In this document: positions 1 to 8,444 of the stretch, in pieces
How positions within the stretch are numbered: the stretch's first letter is position 1
How the letters are laid out: each line of letters opens with the position of its first letter
Translations under genes and position numbers: made by a program
From: Saprospiraceae bacterium
Lineage (GTDB): Bacteria > Bacteroidota > Bacteroidia > Chitinophagales > Saprospiraceae
Assembly (NCBI GenBank): GCA_020436835.1
Contig: JAGQWZ010000472.1
Location: 1 to 40,701 of the forward strand
Length of the DNA stretch: 40,701 nucleotides
Reading direction: 5' to 3'
The notes under the pieces: model-generated
Database searches by the model: none
What the model was told of the DNA's origin: nothing
What the model saw: only the letters and a program-made list of their open reading frames with translations

Positions 1-780
1 ACCATATTAAATGAGCAAGCAGTGATATACAGAGATCTGCCATTGGCTTTTGATAACTATTCCCTCAATGAGGCAAATTACCGGGGCTTGGTGATGAAAG
101 GGGGATTTCAGTATGAAATTGATCTTTCTAATGGAAAGGGACAGGAAAATGTCCGGGATATAAAAATGATCACCTTGGGATTGTCCTCATCTGCTCGAAC
201 GCGATTCCGCACTTTGTCTACAGACTTTGTTGCGCTTAAAGGAGTTACTTTTCAAGGACTTTCAGATGAGTTTCCGGAAGATGATGAGACAGATACCCTC
301 TCCTATGAGACAGATATAGAGCGGTCTGGCAAGTTGGCGGGGGACATTTCTCTGGGGCTCGTCTATCGGCGTGGTGCCCGGTGGCTTATGGGTGCGAATG
401 TTACTTTCCTGAATGGCAAAGGCTATGAAAATGACTTAAGTGATTATAGCCTCGGCAATGGAATTAATGTCGGATTAGGTATGCAGTATACCCCAGATGT
501 GACATCATTCAACTCTTATTGGAAAAGAGTAATGTACAGGGCCGGTTTTGAATTTGGTACGGATCCAAGAGTGGTCAATGGCGAACAAATCAAAGTATTT
601 TCGTTAAATGGAGGTATTGGACTGCCAGTTGTTGTGTCCAGACAAGTATCATTTATTAACTTAGGGCTCTACTACGGCAATCATGGCGGTAGTATTCCAA
701 TAAAAGAAAATGTTTTAGGATTTAGGATTGGGGTTACTCTCAATAATAATTTGTGGTTTCTTAAAAGAAAATTCAATTAA
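1..780 (+). CDS. Outer-membrane beta-barrel protein, 5' end outside window
   Basis: The reading frame is open from the first base of the window to the TAA at 778-780, so the gene starts upstream; the GTG at 22 is only the first in-window start-like codon. The visible part (about 259 residues) has no enzyme motif. It shows alternating hydrophobic/polar stretches rich in Gly, Tyr and Asn, as in membrane beta-strands, for example LAGDISLGLVYRRGARWLMG and FINLGLYYGNHGGS. An acidic loop near residues 95-105 would face outward. The end, IGVTLNNNLWFLKRKFN, fits a last strand followed by a short basic tail. The TPR gene begins 2 nt after the stop, so they are probably cotranscribed. From memory, many Bacteroidota have a barrel protein next to TPR genes near lptC and coaX; that context lies outside the window. 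FadL-like porins are one possible family, not proven here. Confidence 0.6.
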   Translation, partial: TILNEQAVIYRDLPLAFDNYSLNEANYRGLVMKGGFQYEIDLSNGKGQENVRDIKMITLGLSSSARTRFRTLSTDFVALKGVTFQGLSDEFPEDDETDTLSYETDIERSGKLAGDISLGLVYRRGARWLMGANVTFLNGKGYENDLSDYSLGNGINVGLGMQYTPDVTSFNSYWKRVMYRAGFEFGTDPRVVNGEQIKVFSLNGGIGLPVVVSRQVSFINLGLYYGNHGGSIPIKENVLGFRIGVTLNNNLWFLKRKFN

Positions 781-782
781 TC

Positions 783-2201
783 ATGGTTTCAAGAATGATC
801 TTAATTTTTCTTGTTTTCATTGTGTTTAGCCTGAAGCAGACGGTTTATGGTCAATGTGAAAACTGGAATAATTCTCCTCAGAAAGAACAAGCTGAAAATG
901 CACACACCAATTATCGTTCAGCTTTAAAAATGAATGACTTCGGTCTCGCTTTTACGGAGTGGAAAAGGGCGTATGACCTGGCACCTGCTGCCGATGGATT
1001 GCGGGACTTTCACTATACAGATGGTATAAAGATCTTTAAGCAACAGCTGAAAGAAGCAACGGATGAAGCCAAGAAAAAGGAATTGATTGACAAGATCCTG
1101 GAGCTGTATGATCAGGCTGCATATTGTTATGAAAATGGTGGAATCAAATTGAGCGATTGTGATGAAGAATGTCACAAGGTCAGAGCCGGGCAGTTGTTAG
1201 GACGGAAGGGATTCGATATGTTCTATGAGTTTAATTCGCCCTATGCTGCTAATTTGGAGACGTTCATGAACTCACTCGAAAAGACGGGTAATGATGCCGA
1301 ATATATTGTCTTTGAACCTGTGGCTAACATCGTAGTCTATCAGTTTAAGCAAGGCAAGATGAGTGCTGATGAAGCCCGGGAAATTCATGAGAAACTAATT
1401 AAAGCTGCTGACTATGGCATTGAAAACAGTAAAGATTATTCTCAATATTATGAATCGGCCAAAGCCCGTATGCTGGCAAAATTCGGTGAGATTGAAAGTG
1501 AGATTTTCGACTGTGACTATTTCAAATCCAAGCTGGAGCCGATGTACAATGAAAAACCTGAGGATCCCGATGTAGTCAAATATGTATATAATAAGTTAGT
1601 GCAGGAAGGCTGCGATAAAGAAGATCCTTTCTTGAAAAAACTTCAATCATCATACGAGGCTTATGCAGTTGAAGAGAATGCCAGACTGCAAGCTGAATTC
1701 GAAAAGAATAATCCCGGAGTTTTAGCCAACCGGCTCTACAAAGAGGGTGATTTTGAAAGTGCCGTTATCAAATACCGTGAAGCACTGGAGAGTGAGGAAG
1801 ATCCGGATAAGCGGTCTCAGTACTACTTCAATATTGCCTCAATTCAAGGGAGAAAATTGAATGAGTGGCAGGATGCGAGATCAAATGCCCTGAAGGCCTC
1901 CGAGCTGAGACCCGAGTGGGGTCAGCCATATCTTCTCATAGGTGATATCTATGCACAAGCGGCGAAGTCCTGTGGTGGTGATGCCTGGGGTCAGCGCATC
2001 GTTATACTTGCCGCATTGGATAAATACCTGTATGCGAGAAGTGTTGATGAATCGGTTGCAGAGGAGGCCAATAGGAAAATTGGTATATACAATAGTAACC
2101 GTCCTAGCAAAGATGATGCTTTTATGCGGGGCCACAAGGAAGGGGATGTGTTGAGTACCGGATGCTGGATCGGAGAAAAGACAAAATTGCGCGTACAGTA
2201 A
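783..2201 (+). CDS. Secreted TPR-repeat protein (tandem paralogue 1)
   Basis: The 472-residue protein begins with a classical signal peptide (hydrophobic MILIFLVFIVFSL, cleavage near VYG-Q) and no lipobox, so it is probably periplasmic or outer-membrane associated. The mature part is helical. It has TPR-like helix pairs around residues 40-70 (NYRSALKMNDFGLAFTEWKRAY) and 310-385 (LYKEGDFESAVIKYREALES, then the RPEWGQPYLLIGDIY repeat). A conserved C-terminal Cys sits in GCWIG. The next gene is a clear paralogue of the same length with the same landmarks (LAPAADG, GRK-FD, CD/CEY, SVAEEAN, GCWI). It follows the upstream barrel gene by 2 nt and ends at a strong terminator. TPR proteins act as protein-protein scaffolds; the partner here is unknown. 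No catalytic residues are visible. Confidence 0.75.
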   Translation: MVSRMILIFLVFIVFSLKQTVYGQCENWNNSPQKEQAENAHTNYRSALKMNDFGLAFTEWKRAYDLAPAADGLRDFHYTDGIKIFKQQLKEATDEAKKKELIDKILELYDQAAYCYENGGIKLSDCDEECHKVRAGQLLGRKGFDMFYEFNSPYAANLETFMNSLEKTGNDAEYIVFEPVANIVVYQFKQGKMSADEAREIHEKLIKAADYGIENSKDYSQYYESAKARMLAKFGEIESEIFDCDYFKSKLEPMYNEKPEDPDVVKYVYNKLVQEGCDKEDPFLKKLQSSYEAYAVEENARLQAEFEKNNPGVLANRLYKEGDFESAVIKYREALESEEDPDKRSQYYFNIASIQGRKLNEWQDARSNALKASELRPEWGQPYLLIGDIYAQAAKSCGGDAWGQRIVILAALDKYLYARSVDESVAEEANRKIGIYNSNRPSKDDAFMRGHKEGDVLSTGCWIGEKTKLRVQ

Positions 2202-2235
2202 AATAGCCGGCTCCGTTGTATTTAAAGAAAAAGCC

Positions 2236-2278
2236 AAAAGCTTCGTGATGTAAAATGACGAAGCTTTTTTTATTTTTT
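2236..2278 (+). terminator. Intrinsic terminator between the TPR genes
   Basis: An 11-bp perfect stem (2236-2246 pairs with 2258-2268; core AGCTTCGT/ACGAAGCT) encloses an 11-nt loop. It is followed by a T-rich tract to 2278. This ends the transcript of the barrel gene and first TPR gene, 20 nt before the second TPR gene, so the second paralogue must rely on read-through or its own promoter. Confidence 0.8.
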
Positions 2279-2298
2279 AGAAGGAATAATACCAAAAG

Positions 2299-3717
2299 AT
2301 GAGAGAATTTCTAATGGCATGTCTGGCAACCGCGTTTGCCTTCTTAGTGGGATGCAGCCCCAAAATGACTCCTCCGGCAGAGTCTACTACTAATCAACCA
2401 GTAGTAAAGAAAACAGCAGGTCCCTGTGGGACTTTTTCCGAAAGTATGGATCAGGAAACTGCTTTAAATGCCCATGTCATCTATAGAGATTTCTTACGAC
2501 AAGAAGAATATAAACAGGCCTATCCATATTGGCGTACTGCCCTTCGCCTGGCCCCGGCTGCAGATGGTAAAAGAAATTCACATTTCGCCGATGGGATCAG
2601 GTTCTACGAGCATTTCCTGGCAAACACCGATGACCCCAGTCAAAAAGAATTGTACGTCGATTCGATTTTCTTGATGTACGATCGAATTGCAGAATGTTTT
2701 GGAGAAGTGGGTTATGTATCAGGAAGGAAAGCTTTCGACCTGTACTATAAGTACAAAGAAAGAGGAACACCGGACGAGATCTATGAGTTATTTACCAAGT
2801 CTATGGATGCGGATGGTGAGGAAGCTCAATTCTTTATCCTGAATCCTTTTACGGATCTCCTGGTGAGGAGATTTTTTGATGACAAGATCGATATCAGCGA
2901 AGCACAAAAATATGAGACGCTCATTCGAAACCGGCTTCAAGTGGGCCTGGAAAGTGGAGAAAACGAAGAGCAATGGCAGATTATCAATGACTATATACCC
3001 AAAAGACTGGAGGCATTTGAAGGGGTGAAGGGATTTTATGATTGTGAGTACTACACCTCGAAATACATGCCTCTGTTTGAATCCGATACAGCCAATTGTG
3101 AGATAATCGAACAGGTTTACGGACGTTTGAGATGGGGTGGTTGTGATACAAGTACAGCAGAAATCCACCTCTTAGCGGATGCTGGGAGGCGCCACTGTGT
3201 CAAAGAAACGGCTCCAACCGAATCAGCCCTGGCATACCAGGCATTGCGGGAGGGTAAGTATGAAGAAGCGGTGACCAGGTTTGAGGAAGCAGCTACAAAT
3301 ACCGATGATTCCGATAAAAGAGCCAATTACTTGCTATTAATGTCCAAAGTATACTACCGGGATTTGAAAAATTTTCCCCTGGCAAGGAAATATGCGCTTG
3401 AAGCGGCTGAGAGCAGGCCAAACTGGGGTGAGCCATTTCTGCTGATTGGAAGACTCTATGCTTCCAGCGGCCCTTTATGTGGACCGGGCAGAGGATGGGA
3501 TAGTCAAATCGTCGTATGGCCGGCAATAGATAAGTGGAATTATGCCAAGAGAATTGATCCTTCCGTCGCAGAGGAGGCCAATGAATGGATTAATACTTAC
3601 GCCCAGTATATGCCGAGCCGGGAAGATGTTTTTCAACGCAACCTGAATGACGGTGATTCATTTAGAGTGGGTTGTTGGATTCAGGAAAATACTACCATCC
3701 GTGCAGCCCGGAATTGA
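2299..3717 (+). CDS. TPR-repeat lipoprotein (tandem paralogue 2)
   Basis: The 472-residue protein has a lipoprotein signal: a hydrophobic stretch followed by LVGC, with Cys19 as the lipidation site and a Ser/Pro/Thr-rich linker after it. The mature part aligns by eye with the preceding gene along its full length. Shared landmarks are AHVIYRDFLRQEEY, LAPAADGKR, GRKAFDLYYKY, ILNPFTDLLVRRF, CEYYTSK, LREGKYEEAVTRFEEA, RPNWGEPFLLIGRLYAS, SVAEEAN and the terminal GCWIQENT. TPR-like helices are clearest around residues 310-390. The pair therefore arose by tandem duplication and then took different export signals: free secretion for the first, lipid anchoring for the second. The FKBP lipoprotein gene overlaps or directly follows its 3' end. 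Binding partners are unknown; a scaffold role in the envelope is inferred. Confidence 0.75.
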   Translation: MREFLMACLATAFAFLVGCSPKMTPPAESTTNQPVVKKTAGPCGTFSESMDQETALNAHVIYRDFLRQEEYKQAYPYWRTALRLAPAADGKRNSHFADGIRFYEHFLANTDDPSQKELYVDSIFLMYDRIAECFGEVGYVSGRKAFDLYYKYKERGTPDEIYELFTKSMDADGEEAQFFILNPFTDLLVRRFFDDKIDISEAQKYETLIRNRLQVGLESGENEEQWQIINDYIPKRLEAFEGVKGFYDCEYYTSKYMPLFESDTANCEIIEQVYGRLRWGGCDTSTAEIHLLADAGRRHCVKETAPTESALAYQALREGKYEEAVTRFEEAATNTDDSDKRANYLLLMSKVYYRDLKNFPLARKYALEAAESRPNWGEPFLLIGRLYASSGPLCGPGRGWDSQIVVWPAIDKWNYAKRIDPSVAEEANEWINTYAQYMPSREDVFQRNLNDGDSFRVGCWIQENTTIRAARN

Positions 3718-4297
3718 AAGACTCTGTATCCTAAAATACCTTGTCCCCGTCTGTTTCTGTGCCTTCATGTGTTTGTGGGTCTCCTGCGATAATAAGGAAG
3801 TGGAATCTCAAACAAATTCTGAGGAATTTACCATGCCCACAGCCGCTGAAGATGAAATAGTCACGAGATGTGCTCCCTGGTTGATTGTCGATCCAAAGGA
3901 TTCCAGCGATTTCCAGCAAAATGAGTTAGTCAACCTGATCATTGACCGGGGCTGGGATCTTCAGATATCTGATTCCCGTCTCTTCTTTCATATCCTGCAA
4001 AAGGGCGATGGGCAAGCAATCAAATGGGGAGATCGACTGGAAGTCAACTATACGGGTTATGACCTGCAGTTGCAGGTCTTTGATTCTTCCTATAAGCGAG
4101 GAGGCTCTTTTGAATTTTATTTGGGAAATGTCATCCGGGGATGGAATGAAGGTCTTCCGCTTATCAATGAAGGAGGTCGGATTATACTCGTGATTCCAGC
4201 ATACAAGGCATACGGTTCAGAAGGATTTGGCCGGATGGTCGCACCCGATCAACATCTCATTTTTGATATTGAAATTCTAAGGAAGATTAATACCTGA
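3701..4297 (+). CDS. FKBP-type peptidyl-prolyl isomerase lipoprotein
   Basis: The C-terminal 110 residues form an FKBP domain. GDRLEVNYTGYDLQ, VFDSSYKRGGSFEFYLG, VIRGWNEGLPLINEGG and a final LIFDIEIL strand match the core that surrounds the isomerase pocket. Such enzymes speed proline cis/trans isomerisation or act as chaperones. The N-terminus is a hydrophobic signal ending LWVSC, so the protein is probably a lipoprotein outside the cytoplasm. An ATG at 3647 would give a polar extension overlapping the TPR gene by 71 nt. I prefer the GTG at 3701, which starts just before the signal core and overlaps by 17 nt; the ATG at 3767 would leave too short a signal. Bacteroidota gliding genes include an FKBP lipoprotein (GldI), but nothing here ties this copy to gliding. 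It converges on serA, 8 nt away. Confidence 0.75.
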   Translation: MQPGIERLCILKYLVPVCFCAFMCLWVSCDNKEVESQTNSEEFTMPTAAEDEIVTRCAPWLIVDPKDSSDFQQNELVNLIIDRGWDLQISDSRLFFHILQKGDGQAIKWGDRLEVNYTGYDLQLQVFDSSYKRGGSFEFYLGNVIRGWNEGLPLINEGGRIILVIPAYKAYGSEGFGRMVAPDQHLIFDIEILRKINT

Positions 4298-4305
4298 GAT
4301 TCCGA

Positions 4306-5265
4306 TTAACCGTGATAATGAGCAATGATCTGATCCGCCAGCTCCTTGCCAATATTTGATTGAGCTTCATTAGTAGCCGCTCCAATGTGAGGACTGACAG
4401 AAATTTTAGGATGGTTGAGCAATGCGGCATTCGGAGTAGGTTCATTATTAAACACATCCAGGGCGGCACCGGCAACTTTTCCGGAATCCAAATGGCGAAG
4501 GAGCGCTGCTTCATCTATGATTCCTCCACGGGCAGTATTGATTAAGATCACGCCATCCTTCATCCTCTTAATTTCTTCCTCTCCCAGCAAGGCCTTGTCC
4601 CCAATTGAAGGTACATGCACAGTGATGAAGTCACTCTCAGCGATCATTTTGTCCATAGATACGGTACTTAGTTTCACCGAAAGCGATGCCTGCTCGATTT
4701 CGAAAAGCTCTATACTGATCGTAGCTTCATCTACATAGAGATCAACAGGAAGTACCCTCATGCCCAGGCCCAGTGCCATACGCGCCGTTTCCTGACCAAT
4801 TCTCCCAAATCCAATGATTCCCAATGTTTTTCCCTTCAGTTCAATGCCTCCTCCATAATTCTTCTTAAGGTTCTTGAAATCTGTTCCACCCTTTACCGGC
4901 ATTTCCCGGTTGGATAAATGAAGAAACCTCGACAGGGATAACATATGACCAAACGCTAACTCAGCAACTGAGCGGCTGGAAGCCGCCGGGGTATTGATGA
5001 CCTTAATGCCTTTGGATTTGGCATAGTCCACATCTATGTTGTCCAAACCAACACCTCCTCGGGCAATTATTTTAAGCTTTGGACAGACATCTATCAACTC
5101 CTTCCTAATCTTGGTTGCACTTCGCACAATCACTACATCGTATGCAGGCAGGGCACCAGGCAGATCTGCCTGTGCAATTTTTTCGGTGTGCACTTCAAAA
5201 CCAGCATCTTCCAGGAGTAATTTTCCATCGGCATCTATGCCATCATTGGCTAAAATCTTGATCAT
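4306..5265 (-). CDS. serA: D-3-phosphoglycerate dehydrogenase
   Basis: SerA oxidises 3-phosphoglycerate to 3-phosphohydroxypyruvate with NAD+, the first step of serine synthesis. The 319-residue protein is the short form, without a C-terminal ACT domain, so allosteric serine inhibition of the E. coli kind is not expected. The Rossmann NAD site is at 148-157 (LGIIGFGRIG). The catalytic triad is Arg246 (NTARGG), Glu275 (FNNEP) and His293 (SPHIGAATNE). RGGVGLDNID (69-78) is also typical of this dehydrogenase family. A loop of about 20 residues near 180-203 follows the NAD-binding strand. serC is not adjacent, so the pathway is split in this genome. The start ATG is clear. A related 2-hydroxyacid dehydrogenase is the only realistic alternative. 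Confidence 0.9.
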   Translation of the reverse strand: MIKILANDGIDADGKLLLEDAGFEVHTEKIAQADLPGALPAYDVVIVRSATKIRKELIDVCPKLKIIARGGVGLDNIDVDYAKSKGIKVINTPAASSRSVAELAFGHMLSLSRFLHLSNREMPVKGGTDFKNLKKNYGGGIELKGKTLGIIGFGRIGQETARMALGLGMRVLPVDLYVDEATISIELFEIEQASLSVKLSTVSMDKMIAESDFITVHVPSIGDKALLGEEEIKRMKDGVILINTARGGIIDEAALLRHLDSGKVAGAALDVFNNEPTPNAALLNHPKISVSPHIGAATNEAQSNIGKELADQIIAHYHG

Positions 5266-5385
5266 CTTGCTTTATTTTGCCGCAAATAAAAGACTTTTTT
5301 CACTACCAATGGGTATCACTTCGGTGATCTTTACGACAATATGTTAATTGATTAATGCTATCTCATGGCCGCTTTCGCAGATCCT

Positions 5386-5673
5386 CTATCCTTTGGCATT
5401 TTGACACGCTTCCAGGTCTTTTTCAAGCCGATGCATCTCCTTTTCAAAAAACTCAGCATCCTTCTTATATTTAGACAACTGGTTCTTCAGTTTGTATACA
5501 TCTTCCGTGGTTTCATCTGATCTGTCTGATGGGCCAGAACTAAAAATACTCTTGATATTTCCCAAACCATCCTGCCCGTTGTAATAAGAAGCACCCAGGT
5601 AGGCAAGAGGCGCCAGAATCACCAGAACCAGAAAGAACTTAGCACATCCTGTCGTTTTATATTTCGTACTCAT
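5386..5673 (-). CDS. Small single-pass membrane protein with coiled coil
   Basis: This 95-residue protein is of unknown function. Residues 12-29 form one hydrophobic helix (FFLVLVILAPLAYLGASYY), preceded by a short basic N-terminus. A Gly/Ser/Asp-rich linker follows. Residues 57-92 are strongly charged with heptad spacing (VYKLKNQLSKYKKDAEFFEK, then MHRLEKDLEAC), as expected of a coiled coil that may dimerise. The topology suggests a short cytoplasmic N-terminus and the coiled coil outside. It lies between serA and recG on the same strand, with about 110 nt on each side, so it is probably its own unit. I know no named family for it. Confidence 0.65.
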   Translation of the reverse strand: MSTKYKTTGCAKFFLVLVILAPLAYLGASYYNGQDGLGNIKSIFSSGPSDRSDETTEDVYKLKNQLSKYKKDAEFFEKEMHRLEKDLEACQNAKG

Positions 5674-5787
5674 CGGTTTATTAATTTTTACAGTGAAATC
5701 TAAAATATTAATCTATGCCTACCATTAAAAATCTACCAAAGGGAATATGGTTCAGATCAAGACAACAAAATCTACAAACGATCGATT

Positions 5788-7905
5788 TTAACTGATATTA
5801 CTCCAATCCTGGCGTTCATTATGGTATTTCTCAAGATATCTTCTCAGACTCAGATGGTATTCTGCCTGGAGGTCCGGATCTTTGTCAATAATCCGCTTTG
5901 CAATTTCACGTGATGTCTTAAGTACATCATTGTCGCGAATAATGTTGGCCAATTTAAATGTAGGTAGGCCACTCTGTTGAGTACCTTGCAGACTACCCGG
6001 GCCCCTCAGGCGAAGATCTACTTCAGCTATTTCAAAACCGTCATTTGTTTGCACCATCGTTTGGAGGCGCTCTTTGGCCTCGTGAGTCAACTTAAAGCTG
6101 CTCATCAGAATGCAATATGACTGATCAGCTCCCCGACCTACTCTGCCTCGCAATTGATGCAATTGGGATAAACCAAACCTTTCGCTGTTTTCAATGATCA
6201 TCACACTGGCATTTGGCACGTTGACTCCCACTTCAATCACGGTAGTGGCAACCATGAGTTGAGTAACGCCGTCTTTGAAACGGTTCATTTCAAAATCTTT
6301 TTCATCTTGTTTCATCCTCCCATGCACCACGGATATCTGGAAAGCTGGAGGAGGGAAGTCCGTCAGGAGTCTTTCGTAGCCCCGGTTCAGATCTTCGAGG
6401 TCCAGTTTTTCGGACTCTTCGATCAACGGAAATACCACATATATCTGGCGGCCCTTTTGTATTTCCTTCTTTACAAACTTGATCACCTCCGGACGGTGAT
6501 ATTCGGTTTTGTGCAAAGTCTTAATTGGTTTTCGACCCGGGGGTAGCTCGTCAATTATGGAAACATCCAAATCACCATACAGGGTCATATGCAACGTCCG
6601 GGGAATTGGTGTAGCCGTCATGATCAGAATATGAGGATGAAATTCCTTGCCTTTCTCCCAAAGTTTCGCCCGCTGTGCCACTCCAAAACGATGCTGTTCA
6701 TCGATAATCGCTAAACCTAGCCGTTTAAATCTTACACCTTCCTCGATCAGTGCATGGGTGCCGATCAGAATGTGGACTTCACCAAATCGTGTCAGTTTTA
6801 ACAGTTCCTGCCTGCTCTTACCCTTGATTGATCCACTGAGAAAGCCAATCCGCAGGTTCATCTTTGGGTGGATAAGTTCTGAAAGCGAATCAAAATGCTG
6901 CTGCGCCAAAATCTCCGTGGGAGCCATCAGACATGCCTGAAATCCGTTGTCAATAGCGATTAGCATGCTCATTAAGGCGACAATGGTTTTTCCACTTCCC
7001 ACATCTCCTTGTAGTAAGCGGTTCATCTGGCTGCCACTTTTTAAATCTTGCCGGATTTCCTTCAGCACTCTTTTCTGAGCCCCGGTCAGCGTAAACGGCA
7101 TTTGCTTTTCATAGAAATAGTTAAAGCTGTTGCCAATCACTTCGAACACATAGCCTTCGTTAACCTGCTTGTTCTTGAAATAATGACGAACCAGGGTGAT
7201 TTGCAGCAGAAAGAATTCCTCAAATTTCAATCTTCTCTCAGCTTGTAAGAGCGCTCTATTATCTTTTGGAAAATGAATATCCCGGATAGCTTCAAAATAG
7301 CTGACCAACTTTAGTTTGTCGAGGATATACTGAGGTAGATGTTCTGAGAGATCAGATGGGGCGATCATCTTAAAGAGGTTCTGCATTACCTTTCTGCGCC
7401 CCCGGCTGTCCAACCCGGACGCTCCAAGAGATTCAGTACTGCGATATACAGGCACAAAAGAAGCTGTCTGATCACTGTCGGAGACTTTGCTCAGTCGATC
7501 AATCTCAGGGTGCGCAATACTCTTTCGACGTCCAAACAAATTTACTCTTCCATAGATCCGGTAGGAATGATTTACCGGAAGATTTTCCGTGATCCATTTG
7601 ATGCTTCTGAACCAAACCAATTCGATGGTACCGCTTTCATCCTTAAAAGTTCCGACGAGCCGCTTCTTTCGCGTCTGACCCACCAGGGCTAAATTGGTCA
7701 GCACTCCACGCAATTGCACTACTTCACTGTTGGCGGTGACATCCTTGATAAGGGTAAACTCGGTACGGTCTTCATATCTGATCGGGTAATCCATCAACAG
7801 GTCACGGACAGTATTTATAGCTAACTCTTTTTTCAGGAGCTCGCTTTTGGTGGGACCTACCCCCTTGATGTAAGTTAATCCCTGCTCGAGAAGTGGAATA
7901 AACAT
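5788..7905 (-). CDS. recG: ATP-dependent DNA helicase RecG
   Basis: RecG remodels stalled forks and Holliday junctions by reversing branched DNA. The N-terminal wedge/OB domain (about 1-200) includes the KGVGP signature near residue 14. The two helicase lobes follow: Walker A GDVGSGKT at 300-307, motif II DEQH at 402-405, and motif III MTATPIPRTL. The C-terminal lobe carries VVHGRMKQDEKD, VATTVIEVGVNVPNA and the QLRGRVGRG arginine-finger motif. The TRG/hook region contains DLRLRGPGSLQGTQQSG. I chose the ATG at 7905 (705 residues). An in-frame ATG at 7938 adds 11 residues with no similarity to the usual RecG start. The gene is divergent from rbfA, with about 100 nt between them. Confidence 0.93.
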   Translation of the reverse strand: MFIPLLEQGLTYIKGVGPTKSELLKKELAINTVRDLLMDYPIRYEDRTEFTLIKDVTANSEVVQLRGVLTNLALVGQTRKKRLVGTFKDESGTIELVWFRSIKWITENLPVNHSYRIYGRVNLFGRRKSIAHPEIDRLSKVSDSDQTASFVPVYRSTESLGASGLDSRGRRKVMQNLFKMIAPSDLSEHLPQYILDKLKLVSYFEAIRDIHFPKDNRALLQAERRLKFEEFFLLQITLVRHYFKNKQVNEGYVFEVIGNSFNYFYEKQMPFTLTGAQKRVLKEIRQDLKSGSQMNRLLQGDVGSGKTIVALMSMLIAIDNGFQACLMAPTEILAQQHFDSLSELIHPKMNLRIGFLSGSIKGKSRQELLKLTRFGEVHILIGTHALIEEGVRFKRLGLAIIDEQHRFGVAQRAKLWEKGKEFHPHILIMTATPIPRTLHMTLYGDLDVSIIDELPPGRKPIKTLHKTEYHRPEVIKFVKKEIQKGRQIYVVFPLIEESEKLDLEDLNRGYERLLTDFPPPAFQISVVHGRMKQDEKDFEMNRFKDGVTQLMVATTVIEVGVNVPNASVMIIENSERFGLSQLHQLRGRVGRGADQSYCILMSSFKLTHEAKERLQTMVQTNDGFEIAEVDLRLRGPGSLQGTQQSGLPTFKLANIIRDNDVLKTSREIAKRIIDKDPDLQAEYHLSLRRYLEKYHNERQDWSNIS

Positions 7906-7974
7906 TTTCACAATTTCGCATTTAAATGGAAAGTGCAAAAAGCCTGGAATTAGAAATCATCAGTCTGCCTTCAG

Positions 7975-7982
7975 TATCTTTG
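7975..7982 (+). promoter_or_regulatory. Putative -7 box for rbfA
   Basis: TATCTTTG exactly matches the Bacteroidota TAnnTTTG element, 23 nt before the rbfA ATG. No convincing TTG -33 partner was found at the usual distance. Confidence 0.45.
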
Positions 7983-8005
7983 TATTTTTTATATATATTC
8001 CGAGA

Positions 8006-8383
8006 ATGGATACAAAGCGGCAACTTCAGGCGGCAGAATTAGTCAAGCGAAATTTCAGTATGGTTTTGCAACAGGAGGGGAGTTATATCTATGATGATGC
8101 CTTGGTCACAGTAACAAATGTTAAAATGTCACCAGATCTAAGCCTGGCAAAAATTTACCTCAGTGTGTACAATACGGATAATAAGCAGGCAGTCCTGTTG
8201 AAGTTGGAAGACCAACACCACCGGCTAAAGCAGATATTTAGCCATCGGATTCGTAAGCATATCCGAAGAATTCCTGAAATAGCTATGTATATTGACGAGA
8301 CCCTGGATGAGATGTACCGGCTGGATGCATTATTTGACCGCCTTGCTAAATCAAAAGCTTCCGGTATGTCAGAAGAGGAATAA
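8006..8383 (+). CDS. rbfA: 30S ribosome-binding factor RbfA
   Basis: RbfA is a small KH-fold protein that binds the 30S subunit and helps mature the 5' end of 16S rRNA. At 125 residues it is normal length. Visible family features are the N-terminal QAAELVKRNFSMVLQQE helix, the central VTVTNVKMSPDLSLAKIYLSV strand region (the V(T)-V-SPDL-AKVY motif of RbfA), and the C-terminal IRKHIRRIPEIAMYIDETLD followed by the partner-less acidic end. It stands alone here, without the infB/nusA neighbours seen in Proteobacteria. Its own promoter box is present upstream, and it converges on the Ppx/GppA gene. Confidence 0.9.
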   Translation: MDTKRQLQAAELVKRNFSMVLQQEGSYIYDDALVTVTNVKMSPDLSLAKIYLSVYNTDNKQAVLLKLEDQHHRLKQIFSHRIRKHIRRIPEIAMYIDETLDEMYRLDALFDRLAKSKASGMSEEE

Positions 8384-8444
8384 ATCCTATTTTATTACGG
8401 GCATCATTTATGTGAACATCCTCAATGGAATGTGCGAACAGGGT

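Noticed and set aside
1881..2237. 118-residue minus-strand frame over the end of the first TPR gene
   Set aside because: It is antisense to a clear coding gene, has no family motif and runs into the terminator.
5036..5347. 103-residue plus-strand frame crossing the serA start
   Set aside because: It is antisense to serA, whose catalytic residues and Rossmann motif are complete.
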